From contig NZ_FCNX02000011.1 of NCBI RefSeq assembly GCF_001544835.2, positions 185,918 through 249,917 of the forward strand: 64,000 nucleotides of DNA, in the 5' to 3' direction. The notes under the pieces are model-generated. The model saw only the letters and a list, made by a program, of their open reading frames with translations. It was not told the origin of the DNA and made no database searches. Below, one piece after another: positions 9,350 through 18,390 of the stretch (positions are counted from its first letter, which is position 1; the number at the start of each line of letters is the position of its first letter). This DNA is from Caballeronia fortuita (GTDB taxonomy: Bacteria > Pseudomonadota > Gammaproteobacteria > Burkholderiales > Burkholderiaceae). Position numbers and translations under genes: made by a program.

Positions 9350-10417
9350 ATGCCATCTTCTCTTCCACCTATGCTTCACCTCGATGCTGACGACGTTGTG
9401 AACATCGTTCAGCGTGTCGGTCTCTCGCGCTGCATCGCGGGCATCGCCGATCGCATCGAGCGCGATTTCTGCCGCTGGCCGCAGTTCGACAAAAGCGCAC
9501 GCGTCGCCTGCCATTCACGCGACGGCGTGATCGAATTGATGCCCATTGCCGATGATCGCGAGTTCGCCTTCAAGTACGTCAACGGCCATCCAAAAAACAC
9601 GCAAGGGGGCCTGCCCACGGTGATGGCATTCGGCGTGCTCGCCGATGTCGATACGGGCGCGCCTCGCCTACTTTCCGAACTGACACTCACCACCGCGATT
9701 CGCACCGCCGCCATGTCCGCCCTCGCCGCGCGCGCGCTCGCACGGCCTGAATGCCGCGTGATGGCGCTAATCGGCAACGGCGCGCAGAGCGAGTTTCAGG
9801 CGATCGCGTTCCGCGACCTGCTTGGCATCCGCACAGTCCGCGTGTATGACGTCGATCCTGCTGCGACCGCGAAGCTCTTTGCGAATCTTGCAGAGCAACG
9901 CATCGAGGTGATCGTCTGCCAGAGTGCGAGGGAAGCGGCGCAAGGCGCAGATATCATCACGACCGTCACCGCCGACAAAGTCAACGCGACTATTCTCACG
10001 CCCGATATGGTCACCGCGGGCATGCATGTCAACGCGGTCGGCGGCGATTGCCCCGGCAAGACCGAACTTCATGCCGATGTGCTTGAACGCGCGGCCGTAT
10101 TCGTCGAATACACGCCGCAGACGCGCATCGAGGGTGACATTCAGCAGATGGTGCCGGACTTTCCCGTGACGGAGCTGTGGGAAGTGCTGTCGAAGAAGGC
10201 ACCGGGACGCACAAGCGATTCGCAAGTCACAGTGTTCGACTCGGTCGGCTTTGCGCTCGAAGACTATTCAGCACTGACCTTCATCCGGGACATGGCGATG
10301 GATCTCGGCATCGGCCGGAAGATTCAGCTAATACCCGCGCTGGATGATCCAAAGAATCTCTTCGGCTCCCTGGCAGCAGAATCTGCGCATGCGGCAACTG
10401 AAAGCGCGTTCGCGTAA
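9350..10417 (+). CDS. Ornithine cyclodeaminase family protein
   Basis: A 355-residue protein of the ornithine cyclodeaminase/mu-crystallin family, which binds NAD(H) and in the best-known members converts ornithine to proline and ammonia. Visible features are the substrate-side segment FAFKYVNGHPKNTQ, the Rossmann segment VMALIGNGAQSEFQ, VRVYDVDP after the second strand, and VNAVGGDCPGKTEL. I chose the ATG at 9350 because AGGAG lies 8 bases upstream; an in-frame TTG at 9323 would add 9 residues. It is convergent with an Lrp-type regulator, which makes an amino-acid substrate plausible. Confidence 0.88.
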   Translation: MPSSLPPMLHLDADDVVNIVQRVGLSRCIAGIADRIERDFCRWPQFDKSARVACHSRDGVIELMPIADDREFAFKYVNGHPKNTQGGLPTVMAFGVLADVDTGAPRLLSELTLTTAIRTAAMSALAARALARPECRVMALIGNGAQSEFQAIAFRDLLGIRTVRVYDVDPAATAKLFANLAEQRIEVIVCQSAREAAQGADIITTVTADKVNATILTPDMVTAGMHVNAVGGDCPGKTELHADVLERAAVFVEYTPQTRIEGDIQQMVPDFPVTELWEVLSKKAPGRTSDSQVTVFDSVGFALEDYSALTFIRDMAMDLGIGRKIQLIPALDDPKNLFGSLAAESAHAATESAFA

Positions 10418-10419
10418 GA

Positions 10420-10839
10420 CTAGCGATAGCTCTTAAGCAGGATGCTCGTTTCCGTGTGGCGGATTCCCTTGATCAGTCGTACACGTTCGAGCACCTGCGA
10501 TAATTCCGCGGGCGAACGCGCACGTAGCTCCGCCCAAAGATCCCAGCGCCCGTTGGTGTCGTGCAACGCAATCGCGGCTGGGTCACCCAACAGGCTTGCG
10601 ATTACCTCGTGCGTGCGGTTGCCGTCGACCTGCACACCCATCCATGCCCGAATGTGGTCCGGCTCCGCTTCGGGCCGCAACTGGAGGGTGTAGCCCACAA
10701 TCACTCGTTCGTCTTCCAGCTTGCGCAGCCGCGCCGTCACCGTCGCGCGCGCGATGCCGAGCTTTGCGGCAAGCGTGGCGACAGACGTGCGCGCATCGGC
10801 GCGTAGGAGCGCGATAAGCTTCTTGTCGATTTCGTCCAT
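10420..10839 (-). CDS. Lrp/AsnC-family transcriptional regulator
   Basis: The ATG at 10839 gives a 139-residue protein of standard Lrp length starting MDEIDKKLIALLRADARTSV. The N-terminal helix-turn-helix includes LAAKLGIARATVTARLRKLE. The C-terminal RAM/effector-binding domain runs to KGIRHTETSILLKSYR. Lrp/AsnC proteins sense amino acids and commonly control neighbouring catabolic genes. Here it ends 2 bp from the convergent ornithine cyclodeaminase gene and lies 47 bp downstream of the M20 hydrolase on the same strand. A longer open frame up to 10869 would add ten residues unlike the family. Confidence 0.9.
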   Translation of the reverse strand: MDEIDKKLIALLRADARTSVATLAAKLGIARATVTARLRKLEDERVIVGYTLQLRPEAEPDHIRAWMGVQVDGNRTHEVIASLLGDPAAIALHDTNGRWDLWAELRARSPAELSQVLERVRLIKGIRHTETSILLKSYR

Positions 10840-10886
10840 GATGCATGTACAAACGGGCAGCCTTGCCACCCGTTATTTGTGTCTTG

Positions 10887-12059
10887 TTAGTCTGTCAGAT
10901 AGCGCTCGGCGAGCAGCGCCCAGTATGCGCCGCCGATGATCACATTGTCGTCGTCGAAGTCGTAGCCGGGGTTGTGCACCATGCAGCTTTCTTCGCCCGC
11001 GCCGTTCCCGATCAACAAATAGCTTCCCGGGCAATGTTCAAGCATCACGGCAAAGTCCTCGCTGCCCGTCAGCGCTTCTCCGTGCGGCGTGACGCGCGCG
11101 GCGCCAAGCAGCGCGACGCCGGTCTCGCACGCGAACGCAGTCTCGGTTGACGTGTTGACGAGCACCGGATAGTCGCGCTTATACTGCACTTGCGCCTGAA
11201 CGCCGAAACTTCCCGCCTGCATCTCGACGAGCGAGCGGATCCGCGTCTCGAGCAGATCGCGCACGTCGCGGTCGAGCGCGCGCACGCTCAGCTCCATGCG
11301 CGCGCTGTCGGGGATGACGTTGTTCGCGCGCCCCGCGACGAGCGCGCCCACCGTGACGACGGCCGTCATGCGCGGGTCGACGTTGCGCGAGACGATGGTC
11401 TGCAAAGCCATGACGATGCTCGCGGCGGCCACGACCGGATCGGCCGCGCGATGCGGCATTGCGCCATGACCACCGCGTCCGGTGAGCGTGACCGTGACGT
11501 CGTCGCTCGACGCCATCATCGCCCCTTCGCGAAACACAAGGCGCCCCTGCTCGATGCCCGGCATGTTGTGCATTGCGAAGACGGCGTCGCAGGGAAACCG
11601 TTCAAAGAGCCCTTCCTCGATCATGATCTTCGCACCGCCCGGATGCTCCTCAGCCGGTTGAAAGATCAGATGCAGCGTGCCTGAGAACTTGCCCCGTTCC
11701 GCAAGATAGCGTGCGGCAGCGAGGAGCATCACGGTGTGGCCGTCGTGGCCGCATGCGTGCATGATGCCGTCGTGAATGCTTTGCCACGGACGGCCGGTCG
11801 CCTCACGGATCGGCAGTGCGTCGAGGTCAGCGCGCAGGCCCAGACGCCTGCGACCGCTGCCGCGCGTGAGCGTCGCGACGACGCCCGTTTTCGCGATGCC
11901 GCGATGCACGTCGTAGCCCCATTCACTCAGGCGCTCTGCGACCAGTGCCGAGGTACGTGTCTCTTCGAGACCGAGTTCCGGATGACGATGAATATCGCGC
12001 CGAAGCGCGATGAATTCATCCGCGTAGTCGCGCATCGATTTGAGGATCGGATGTGTCAT
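10887..12059 (-). CDS. M20 family amidohydrolase (hippurate hydrolase-like)
   Basis: A 390-residue metallopeptidase-family protein. Metal- and substrate-binding landmarks are visible: DIHRHPELGLEE near the N-terminus, LRADLDALPI, MHACGHDGHTVMLL (Cys/His/Asp ligands) and FQPAEEHPGGAKIM, followed by the dimerisation domain and a final HNPGYDFDDD block. M20D enzymes hydrolyse N-acyl amino acids, hippurate or IAA conjugates in the cytoplasm. It starts 9 bp after the amidase stop, so the two are clearly co-transcribed. The exact substrate cannot be read from sequence. Confidence 0.92.
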   Translation of the reverse strand: MTHPILKSMRDYADEFIALRRDIHRHPELGLEETRTSALVAERLSEWGYDVHRGIAKTGVVATLTRGSGRRRLGLRADLDALPIREATGRPWQSIHDGIMHACGHDGHTVMLLAAARYLAERGKFSGTLHLIFQPAEEHPGGAKIMIEEGLFERFPCDAVFAMHNMPGIEQGRLVFREGAMMASSDDVTVTLTGRGGHGAMPHRAADPVVAAASIVMALQTIVSRNVDPRMTAVVTVGALVAGRANNVIPDSARMELSVRALDRDVRDLLETRIRSLVEMQAGSFGVQAQVQYKRDYPVLVNTSTETAFACETGVALLGAARVTPHGEALTGSEDFAVMLEHCPGSYLLIGNGAGEESCMVHNPGYDFDDDNVIIGGAYWALLAERYLTD

Positions 12060-12068
12060 CGCCTGCCC

Positions 12069-13505
12069 TCAAAACGCGAACGGCATGTGCGCACGTTGCT
12101 CGATCGCCTCGCCCGCCGCGAGGCACAGATCCTCCCGGTAGGCGCGCGACACGATCTGCACGCCCACTGGCACGCCGTCATGCAATCCGGTCGGCACACT
12201 CAGGCCCGGCAGGTTCAGCGCGGCGATCAGCTTGAGCGGCAATTGCGCATCGAGAATATGTGACATCGTCTCCGGTCCTTCCTGATCCATGCCCCACCTG
12301 AACGGCATTTCGAGCGAGGTCGGCATCAGCACGAGCGGATACGTTTCAAGGAACGCATTCCAGCGGCGGCGCAGGCGGTCGCGACGCGCAAAGCCCTGAA
12401 TGTAGCGTTCGAGCGATGTTTCATTGCCGAAGCGCGCAAGCATCGAGCGCAGCGCATCGCGCGCGCCGTCGTCGCCGTCTTCGTCGACGGTCTGCGCAAA
12501 GCCTGTCGCAATCTCGGTCATCGCGATCGTCATCCAGATGTCGAAGCCTTCGCGCATGTCAGGCGGCGCAGCGCGCTCGACGATGTAGCCGGCGTCTTCG
12601 AGCCAGCGCGCCGCACGCTGCACTGCGTCGCGAACTCCAGGCGCGATCGGCAAACCCTCGATCTCGTCGACCAGCGCGACGCGCACCGGGCCGTCGATGG
12701 CTGGACCTGTCAACGGCGCGGGCACCCAGTTAGGGTCGCGCGTATCGCGCGCCGACATCGCTCCGAGACTTAGTTGCAGATCGCGCACCGAGCGCGCGAG
12801 CGGTCCCTGCACTGCGTAGAACTGCGCGGCGAACGTGCGCAACTCGCCTGAGCTTGGCGTGAACGAAGGAACGCGCCCCGCCGTGGGACGCAGGCCAGCA
12901 ATGCCACATGCATACGCCGGATAGCGCACCGAACCCGCCAGATCGTTGCCGTGAGCGACCGGACACATGCCCGCCGCCACGGCCGCCGACGCACCGCCCG
13001 ACGATCCGCCCGGCGTGACGTCGTCGCGCCACGGATTGAGCGTGCGGCCGTGCAGCGCGTTCTCTGTGAACCAGCGCATCGAGAACGCCGGGGTGTTGGT
13101 GCGCCCGACGATCACCGCGCCTGCATCGAGCAGGTTCGCCGTAACGGGGCTATGCGTCTGCGCGATCAGATCGCGCTTCGCGACGACGCCGTGCGTGGTC
13201 GGCTCGCCCATCACGTCGACATTACATTTGATCGTCACCGGCACGCCGTGAAGCGGACCGAGCGGCGCGCCCGCGGCGCGGCGCGCATCGGCTTCGTCCG
13301 CTGCGCGCAATGCCGCTTCGCGATTCACCTGCGTCAATGCATTAATGCGCGGATTGGCCGCGTCGATGCGTTGCAGGCAACTCGTCACTGCATCCCGGCT
13401 CGATACCACGCCGTTGGCAATCGCATTCGCGATCTGCCACGCATGCCAGCGCCAGATGTCAGTCGACAACGTCGCATCCTCAAAACCCTTTTGCATGTTT
13501 CCCAT
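12069..13505 (-). CDS. Amidase-signature family amidase
   Basis: The protein shows the Ser-cisSer-Lys triad region of amidase-signature enzymes: Lys in PVTIKCNVDV (about residue 93), the Gly/Ser stretch TPGGSSGGASAA (cis-Ser about 168) and the nucleophile in NDLAGSVRYPA (about 192). The start at 13505 (MGNMQKGF) is chosen because GAGGA lies 8 bases upstream; a longer frame to 13520 exists. It forms a tight pair with the M20 hydrolase, suggesting sequential hydrolysis of an amide. The porin and MFS genes upstream on the same strand supply a possible uptake route. Confidence 0.92.
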   Translation of the reverse strand: MGNMQKGFEDATLSTDIWRWHAWQIANAIANGVVSSRDAVTSCLQRIDAANPRINALTQVNREAALRAADEADARRAAGAPLGPLHGVPVTIKCNVDVMGEPTTHGVVAKRDLIAQTHSPVTANLLDAGAVIVGRTNTPAFSMRWFTENALHGRTLNPWRDDVTPGGSSGGASAAVAAGMCPVAHGNDLAGSVRYPAYACGIAGLRPTAGRVPSFTPSSGELRTFAAQFYAVQGPLARSVRDLQLSLGAMSARDTRDPNWVPAPLTGPAIDGPVRVALVDEIEGLPIAPGVRDAVQRAARWLEDAGYIVERAAPPDMREGFDIWMTIAMTEIATGFAQTVDEDGDDGARDALRSMLARFGNETSLERYIQGFARRDRLRRRWNAFLETYPLVLMPTSLEMPFRWGMDQEGPETMSHILDAQLPLKLIAALNLPGLSVPTGLHDGVPVGVQIVSRAYREDLCLAAGEAIEQRAHMPFAF

Positions 13506-13548
13506 CGTTGAAGTCCTCAATGAAACAGAAGCCCGCGTCGGCCGCGCA

Positions 13549-14628
13549 TCAGAAGAGATGCCGAACGCCGATTCGCGACACGAATTGCCGGCTAGTCGAC
13601 GAAGGCGCGGTCAGCGCGATCGACGCCACCGTGCCCGGGCTGCTCGCCTTTTGCGCGTCGAGGTCGATGTAGACGTCGGTGCGCTTGGAGAGCAGATAGT
13701 CGAGGCCTGCCGTCGCCGTGTACCAGCGCGAGTCCTCGAAACGGTCGAAGGAGAGCTTTGCCGCGAGCACGAGATCGGGACGAACGTGCCAGTCGCCGCC
13801 GATATGCAGCACCTGATCTGTCGATGAGCGTCCCGCCAGTTCAAGACGCGTGTTGGTGTAGAGCGCGAGCGCAGTCACGCTGGCGAACGCATAGGACGCG
13901 CCGATGCCGAGGATGCGCTGCTTGTCGACGACAAACAGTGCGGTAGGCGCCACGCGCTGTCCCAGCACCGTCGGTGTTCCGAGCAGGCCGGCGAAAGTCG
14001 GCGCCTGGTTGATGTCGGTGAGCACGACGGCCGCCGAAAACGGCCCGTACGTGTACTGCACGTTCGCGCTGATCGCGCGGCCGAGATTCGTCGACGACGC
14101 GCCCGCGTTCTGCCCGAACGCGTACATCGCGCCCGCCTTGAATCCCGCGACGACGGGCGTCGAATACTGCACCGCATTATTCAGGCGCTCGCCCGACACG
14201 CGATCGAAGTCCGCGTTCTGCACGCCGTACAGTCCGCAGTTCAGGCACGGCAGATAGCGTTCGAGCAGCACCGTAAAGTCGTACTGCCGGCCCAGCGTGA
14301 TCTCGCCGAAAGTTCGATGTCCGAGGCCTACATAGGCCTGCTTGCCGAACATTAAGCCGCCCTGTCCTAAGGCACCCGTGTTCGCATTGAAGCCGTTTTC
14401 GAGCTTGAAGAACGCGCGCATGCCGCCGCCGAGATCTTCCGAGCCCAGGAAGCCGAGGGCATTGGCCTTGTTGACTCCGTCCTGCATCTTCACGACCGAA
14501 TGGCCGCCGTAGTTGTTAACGTACGTGATCCCGTTGTCGATGCTGCCGAACAACGTCACCGTCGATTGCGCATAAACCTGATGCGTGATGCCAGCCAATA
14601 AAAGCAGCGCTGCGATAGGACGTCTCAC
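13549..14628 (-). CDS. Gram-negative porin (Burkholderia OmpC-like)
   Basis: A 359-residue outer-membrane porin. It has an N-terminal signal peptide (RRPIAALLLLAGITHQVYA, cleaved before QSTVTLFGSID). The mature start is the classic beta-proteobacterial porin strand. Other blocks are LGFLGSEDLGGGMRAFFKLE and KQAYVGLGHRTFGEITLGRQ. The last strand ends in the aromatic residue of RIGVRHLF, as required for outer-membrane assembly. It lies between the MFS transporter and the amidase on the same strand and probably serves their substrate. Confidence 0.92.
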   Translation of the reverse strand: MRRPIAALLLLAGITHQVYAQSTVTLFGSIDNGITYVNNYGGHSVVKMQDGVNKANALGFLGSEDLGGGMRAFFKLENGFNANTGALGQGGLMFGKQAYVGLGHRTFGEITLGRQYDFTVLLERYLPCLNCGLYGVQNADFDRVSGERLNNAVQYSTPVVAGFKAGAMYAFGQNAGASSTNLGRAISANVQYTYGPFSAAVVLTDINQAPTFAGLLGTPTVLGQRVAPTALFVVDKQRILGIGASYAFASVTALALYTNTRLELAGRSSTDQVLHIGGDWHVRPDLVLAAKLSFDRFEDSRWYTATAGLDYLLSKRTDVYIDLDAQKASSPGTVASIALTAPSSTSRQFVSRIGVRHLF

Positions 14629-14753
14629 AGAAACGGTCTCCGTGGTTTTGATTGAAGGCGTTCAGAAACGCGAGCGCAGGCGCGCCCGCATCGGACGGCC
14701 ATGACGCCGCCGAAGTGTGTTCGGAAATAGATGGATGAGTCGGACCGCGATGT

Positions 14754-16094
14754 TCAGGCGTGCTGCTGCGCCTCGTGGAGTTCCGCGCGTCGCTGCGTCA
14801 TGGCTAGCACGCCGAGCGTACCGAGCAACACGCTCGCGGCGATATACCAGGCGGGTGCTAATCGGTCGCCGGTCATGCGGGTCAGCCATGCGTTGATGAG
14901 TGGCGCCAGTCCGCCGAAACACATCGCGCCGACGTTGTAGACGATCGCCATGCCGGTCGAGCGGATTTGCACCGGAAAGGCCTCCGCGAGCGCTGCGGCG
15001 GACGGGCCCCAGAAAAAGGCCATGAGCATCGCGCTGACCAGTTCAAAGCGAATCAGGTTCATCGTGCTCGGCGCGTTGACGAGCGAGGACAGAAGCGGCC
15101 ACGCCAGCACACCGTACGCAAGCATCGCCGGCACCATGACACGGCGACGGCCGTAACGATCCGCGAGCAGGCCAGTAATGGGACACATCACGAGCAGCAC
15201 GAGCGCGCCGGCCAGCATGCCAAGCTGTCCCGCGCTCGGGTCAAGCCCGAGCTGACTGCCGGCGAAGAGTGGAATGTAGATGAGCCCGACATATGACGAA
15301 GTCGTGCACACGGCGACGATCCCGAGCGTGCCGAGCAGTTCGCGCGGAAAGCGCTGCACGATCTGCAGCAGGGAGAGACGCTCGGCCCGCACATGGCGGC
15401 GTTGTTCGATCAGTGCGGCGAATTCGGGCGACTCGTCGACGCGCGAGCGGATGTAGTAGCCGATCGGCCCGATCAGCGCGCCGAAGAGGAACGGCAGACG
15501 CCAACCCCAGCTATCGAGCGCGGCGGGCGTCAGATTGTGCAGCAGCAGATACGCCGCTGCGCCGCCGAGCGCGAACGAAAGCGCCTGAGAGCACGCCTGG
15601 AAGCTGCCGATCAGGTTGCGGTGTCCGCGCGGCGCGTACTCCAGCAGCATGGCAGTGGCGCTCGCGAACTCGCCGCCCGCCGAGAACCCCTGCAACATGC
15701 GCGCCCCGACAATGATCACCGATGCCGCGATACCAATGCTCGCGAACGACGGCGTGATCCCGATCAGCAAAGTGCCGACCGACATCATCATGATAATTGC
15801 CGAGAGCGCGGCCTTACGGCCGGCACGGTCGGCACAGATGCCCAGCAGGACGCCACCCACCGGCCGCACGATGAAGGCGAGCCCGAACGACGCGAATGCG
15901 ACCAGCATCATTGCCGTGCCGCTTTGCGGCGGAAACATAAGCCGCGAGATGATGATTGAGAAACTGCTGTAGATGCCGAAATCGAACCACTCGAGGCCGT
16001 TTCCGATGACCGACGAGACAATTGCGCGGCGACGGGCGCGCGGATCGATAGATGGATCTGGAGTCGTGCCTGGTCTTGCCGCTTGTGATGCCAT
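14754..16094 (-). CDS. MFS transporter, metabolite:H+ symporter type
   Basis: A 446-residue, twelve-helix major facilitator protein of the sugar/metabolite:H+ symporter group. The first helix region NGLEWFDFGIYSSFS and the loop GICADRAGRKAALS are typical, and a second loop GLLADRYGRRRVMVP closes the other half. The ATG at 16094 (MASQAARPG) is chosen since GGGG lies a few bases upstream and the segment before it is not family-like; the frame is open to 16145. It is co-directional with the LysR gene upstream and the porin downstream. Confidence 0.88.
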   Translation of the reverse strand: MASQAARPGTTPDPSIDPRARRRAIVSSVIGNGLEWFDFGIYSSFSIIISRLMFPPQSGTAMMLVAFASFGLAFIVRPVGGVLLGICADRAGRKAALSAIIMMMSVGTLLIGITPSFASIGIAASVIIVGARMLQGFSAGGEFASATAMLLEYAPRGHRNLIGSFQACSQALSFALGGAAAYLLLHNLTPAALDSWGWRLPFLFGALIGPIGYYIRSRVDESPEFAALIEQRRHVRAERLSLLQIVQRFPRELLGTLGIVAVCTTSSYVGLIYIPLFAGSQLGLDPSAGQLGMLAGALVLLVMCPITGLLADRYGRRRVMVPAMLAYGVLAWPLLSSLVNAPSTMNLIRFELVSAMLMAFFWGPSAAALAEAFPVQIRSTGMAIVYNVGAMCFGGLAPLINAWLTRMTGDRLAPAWYIAASVLLGTLGVLAMTQRRAELHEAQQHA

Positions 16095-16236
16095 TTTCGC
16101 CCCGTGACAGGTAGTCGAGAGGGTTCGCGCCATGTGCGGCGTCAAACCGTTGTCACGATCGTAGTTCGGTGCTTCTCAAGCTCCTAGCCAACAAAACAAT
16201 TTGGCGTCAAGTTTTGCTTTACACCCAGAGCTTCGA

Positions 16237-17193
16237 CTAATCCTGCTCGACGAACTCGACCGAGCTCATCATGCGCCTGATGGACGGCTCTGCACTTTGC
16301 TGACAGGCTCGCGCGGCCTCAACAAAGCATTCGATCATCAATTGGGCCGCCGTGCTGGGCGTATCGCCGCGGCGCATGAGGAGGCTCGTCGTCATCTCGG
16401 GCAGTTCGTCCTGAATCGGCAGCGCGATCATGCGCGAACGCATCAGCGGCGACTCGACAAGCGGCCACGGACACACCGTAAGCATGTCGCTGCCTTCCAT
16501 CATCGCGATGGAGACAAGCGTGGACCGCGCGTAGTGAACCTGATTTGCCGCCAGCTTCACGCCATATCGTTTGAGCATGTTGCTGTGGCGCTGCTCGTGC
16601 ATATCCTCGCGCATCGTCATGACCCAGTTCTGCCCATCGAGTTCATGCAGCGAGGTTGCTCGCTCGAGCGGATGACCGATACGTGCGACAATGGCCAGGC
16701 CGCACTTGAACAGATCGCGCGACACAAAGCTGGCGCTGAGGGCCTTCGGTGCGGAAAGGCCGATGGTGAAGTCAAGAGAGCCGTCGCGTAGCCCTTCGTG
16801 CGATGTACCGATGGCTTCCGCCACGTCCAGTCGCACATCCGCGCGCATGCGCTGAAAATCGCCGAGCGCGCACGGCAATATAGTCTGCGATACCCAGGGC
16901 GTGACACCGATCGTCACTGCGCCACCGGTCAGACCCTGGATCTGCTCGATCTCTTCTTCAGCGCGTTCCACCTGGGCGAGAATTAGTCTGGCATGCGCGA
17001 GTAATCGCCGCCCTGCATAAGTTAGAAGCACGCCCTGTGGTTGACGCGAGAAGAGCGGCGCCCCCGTATGCCGCTCCAGTTCGCGCAACGCGAGGCTTAC
17101 AGCTGTCGCTGAAAGGCCCAAGTGCTCGGACGCCGCACGCATGCTGCCTTTCTCGGCGACGTGGATGAAACAACGCAGATGTTGAAATTTCAT
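16237..17193 (-). CDS. LysR-family transcriptional regulator
   Basis: A 318-residue LysR regulator starting MKFQHLRCFIHVAEKGSMRA, with the winged HTH continuing through LGLSATAVSLALRELERHTG. A periplasmic-binding-like effector domain follows (GAVTIGVTPWVSQTILPCAL). Unlike many LysR genes it is not divergent from its likely target but upstream of the MFS-porin-amidase-hydrolase genes on the same strand. Control of that cluster is inferred from position. Confidence 0.9.
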   Translation of the reverse strand: MKFQHLRCFIHVAEKGSMRAASEHLGLSATAVSLALRELERHTGAPLFSRQPQGVLLTYAGRRLLAHARLILAQVERAEEEIEQIQGLTGGAVTIGVTPWVSQTILPCALGDFQRMRADVRLDVAEAIGTSHEGLRDGSLDFTIGLSAPKALSASFVSRDLFKCGLAIVARIGHPLERATSLHELDGQNWVMTMREDMHEQRHSNMLKRYGVKLAANQVHYARSTLVSIAMMEGSDMLTVCPWPLVESPLMRSRMIALPIQDELPEMTTSLLMRRGDTPSTAAQLMIECFVEAARACQQSAEPSIRRMMSSVEFVEQD

Positions 17194-17442
17194 TGATCAA
17201 CCGGGGAAACGTCTCAAACAAGCGGTAATAGTATTACGAGCCGCTTATTCCCGACCGTGCTTGTTGCTTGGCATTTTTTTCGCCACGTGTCTGTGGAAGG
17301 TTCGAACCATTCGCCAGAGCCAGCAGCCGCGACTAGATGGCCTATCGTTCGAGCACTCTCTACGCGATTGCTACGGATTGTGGCGGCGTTCGGTAGTCGA
17401 CAGCCGACGCAAGCAAGCGGCGATGGCCTGTACCGGTTTTCC

Positions 17443-17754
17443 TCAACCAATGTTGGGCAAGCCGAAGGCCTTCATCCGGGTTTCGGAACGACATGACGGC
17501 GTTATGGCAACGTCAAACGAGCCTGGAGGCGAGCCGGTTCGCTGTGGTGGGGGGCAGGTGTATGAGTCCTCTTCTATCTCTGCACGATCGGGGTAAAGGC
17601 CGGTATCCGCGGCGGCCTGCTCGACCGCCTTCGTGGACTGAAAAGCCCCTAACTCGCCAATGTCATCTTCCCCCGCCGAGAGCCGACCACCCCATAGGCC
17701 GCTCGGGAGGCGGTATATACGCAGGATCACCGGCTGGTCTTTTTCTTGTTCCAT
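17443..17754 (-). CDS. Small protein of the dispersed LRIYR family, 103 aa
   Basis: The start at 17754 has a strong GGAGGA ribosome-binding site 6 bases upstream, so the longer open frame to 18048 is not the gene. The core reads PVILRIYRLPSGLWGGRLSA, then GEDDIGELGAF and AVEQAAADTGLYPDRAEIEE, matching the protein at 2947-3225 and the remnants at 17.8 and 50.6 kb. Function is unknown to me. The C-terminus after DSYTC is Pro/Ser-rich and lacks counterpart in the paralogue. Confidence 0.65.
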   Translation of the reverse strand: MEQEKDQPVILRIYRLPSGLWGGRLSAGEDDIGELGAFQSTKAVEQAAADTGLYPDRAEIEEDSYTCPPPQRTGSPPGSFDVAITPSCRSETRMKAFGLPNIG

Positions 17755-18048
17755 TATTCCTCCTCGTGCTCGACTTGGACGGCCTAATACACTTCCACGG
17801 TCCTGGTAAGTGCCCGTTTCCCGCGCGGCCTCCTCTAGAGCCTCAGGGCTCTCGTATCCGTCGAAAGAGCCAATATCCTCCCCGCCGACGTGCGCCGCCG
17901 CCGAGGCCTGTTCGTCAATCGCGGCGTCTTGCTGCGTGACTTTGTCCATCTGACTTACGGCCAGATTGAACTGTTCGATGCGGCGTGGGGCTGAACGCCC
18001 CGATGATTGTCCAAAACGTCCGCTAGCCGCCAGCCCACCGCTCGTCAA
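17755..18048 (-). pseudogene. Chimeric remnant: chemoreceptor C-terminus joined to a fragment of the LRIYR small-protein family
   Basis: Translated in the frame of the gene that follows, this stretch first reads IEQFNLAVSQMDKVTQQDAA, which corresponds to IEQVNQAITQMDEVTQQNAA in the intact chemoreceptor at 44074-45630. It then passes directly into EDIGSFDGYESPEALEEAAR and ETGTYQDR, the second half of the small-protein family. Neither parent is complete and there is no convincing start, so this is decayed, rearranged DNA. The intact family member starts right after it. Confidence 0.6.
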
Positions 18049-18343
18049 TAACGCGGGCTATCCGCTCGGCACAACCACTCATTTTCTGCTTTATGCAGCG
18101 CTCGTGGCAGTCCCGCTGCTGGGATGGATCAATGCATTATCGCGTGGACTGTCAGATCGGCAGGGATAGATCGTCCCCTATCCGAGCCTTTCCGCAACTG
18201 GCTCGCCATTTGGTCACCGGATGGGAGACGTCCATGGCATCCTCGCATGGCTGCTGCCCGGGCTCATTTGCCTTCATGTTGCGGCAGCATTGTTCCACCA
18301 CTTTGTTCTCCGCGATGGCGTGGTGCGTCGAATGTTACCCTGA
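18044..18343 (+). pseudogene. Cytochrome b561 remnant with an in-frame TAG
   Basis: One frame reads HFLLYAALVAVPLLGWINAL, a TAG at 18167-18169, and then, in the same frame, GHRMGDVHGILAWLLPGLIC followed by LHVAAALFHHFVLRDGVVRR and MLP-stop. These are the third-helix and fourth-helix parts of proteobacterial cytochrome b561 (YceJ/YodB type) with haem-ligand histidines. The N-terminal half is absent and the linker between the two helices is abnormal, so the gene is dead. Confidence 0.75.
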
Positions 18344-18390
18344 GCACAGCATGTGAACCATGAGCCGACAACTAACACAGATCCGGAAAC

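Noticed and set aside
17443..18048. One 201-residue gene spanning the whole open frame
   Set aside because: The strong GGAGGA site before the ATG at 17754 and the chimeric chemoreceptor/small-protein content upstream show that only the 103-residue part is a gene.
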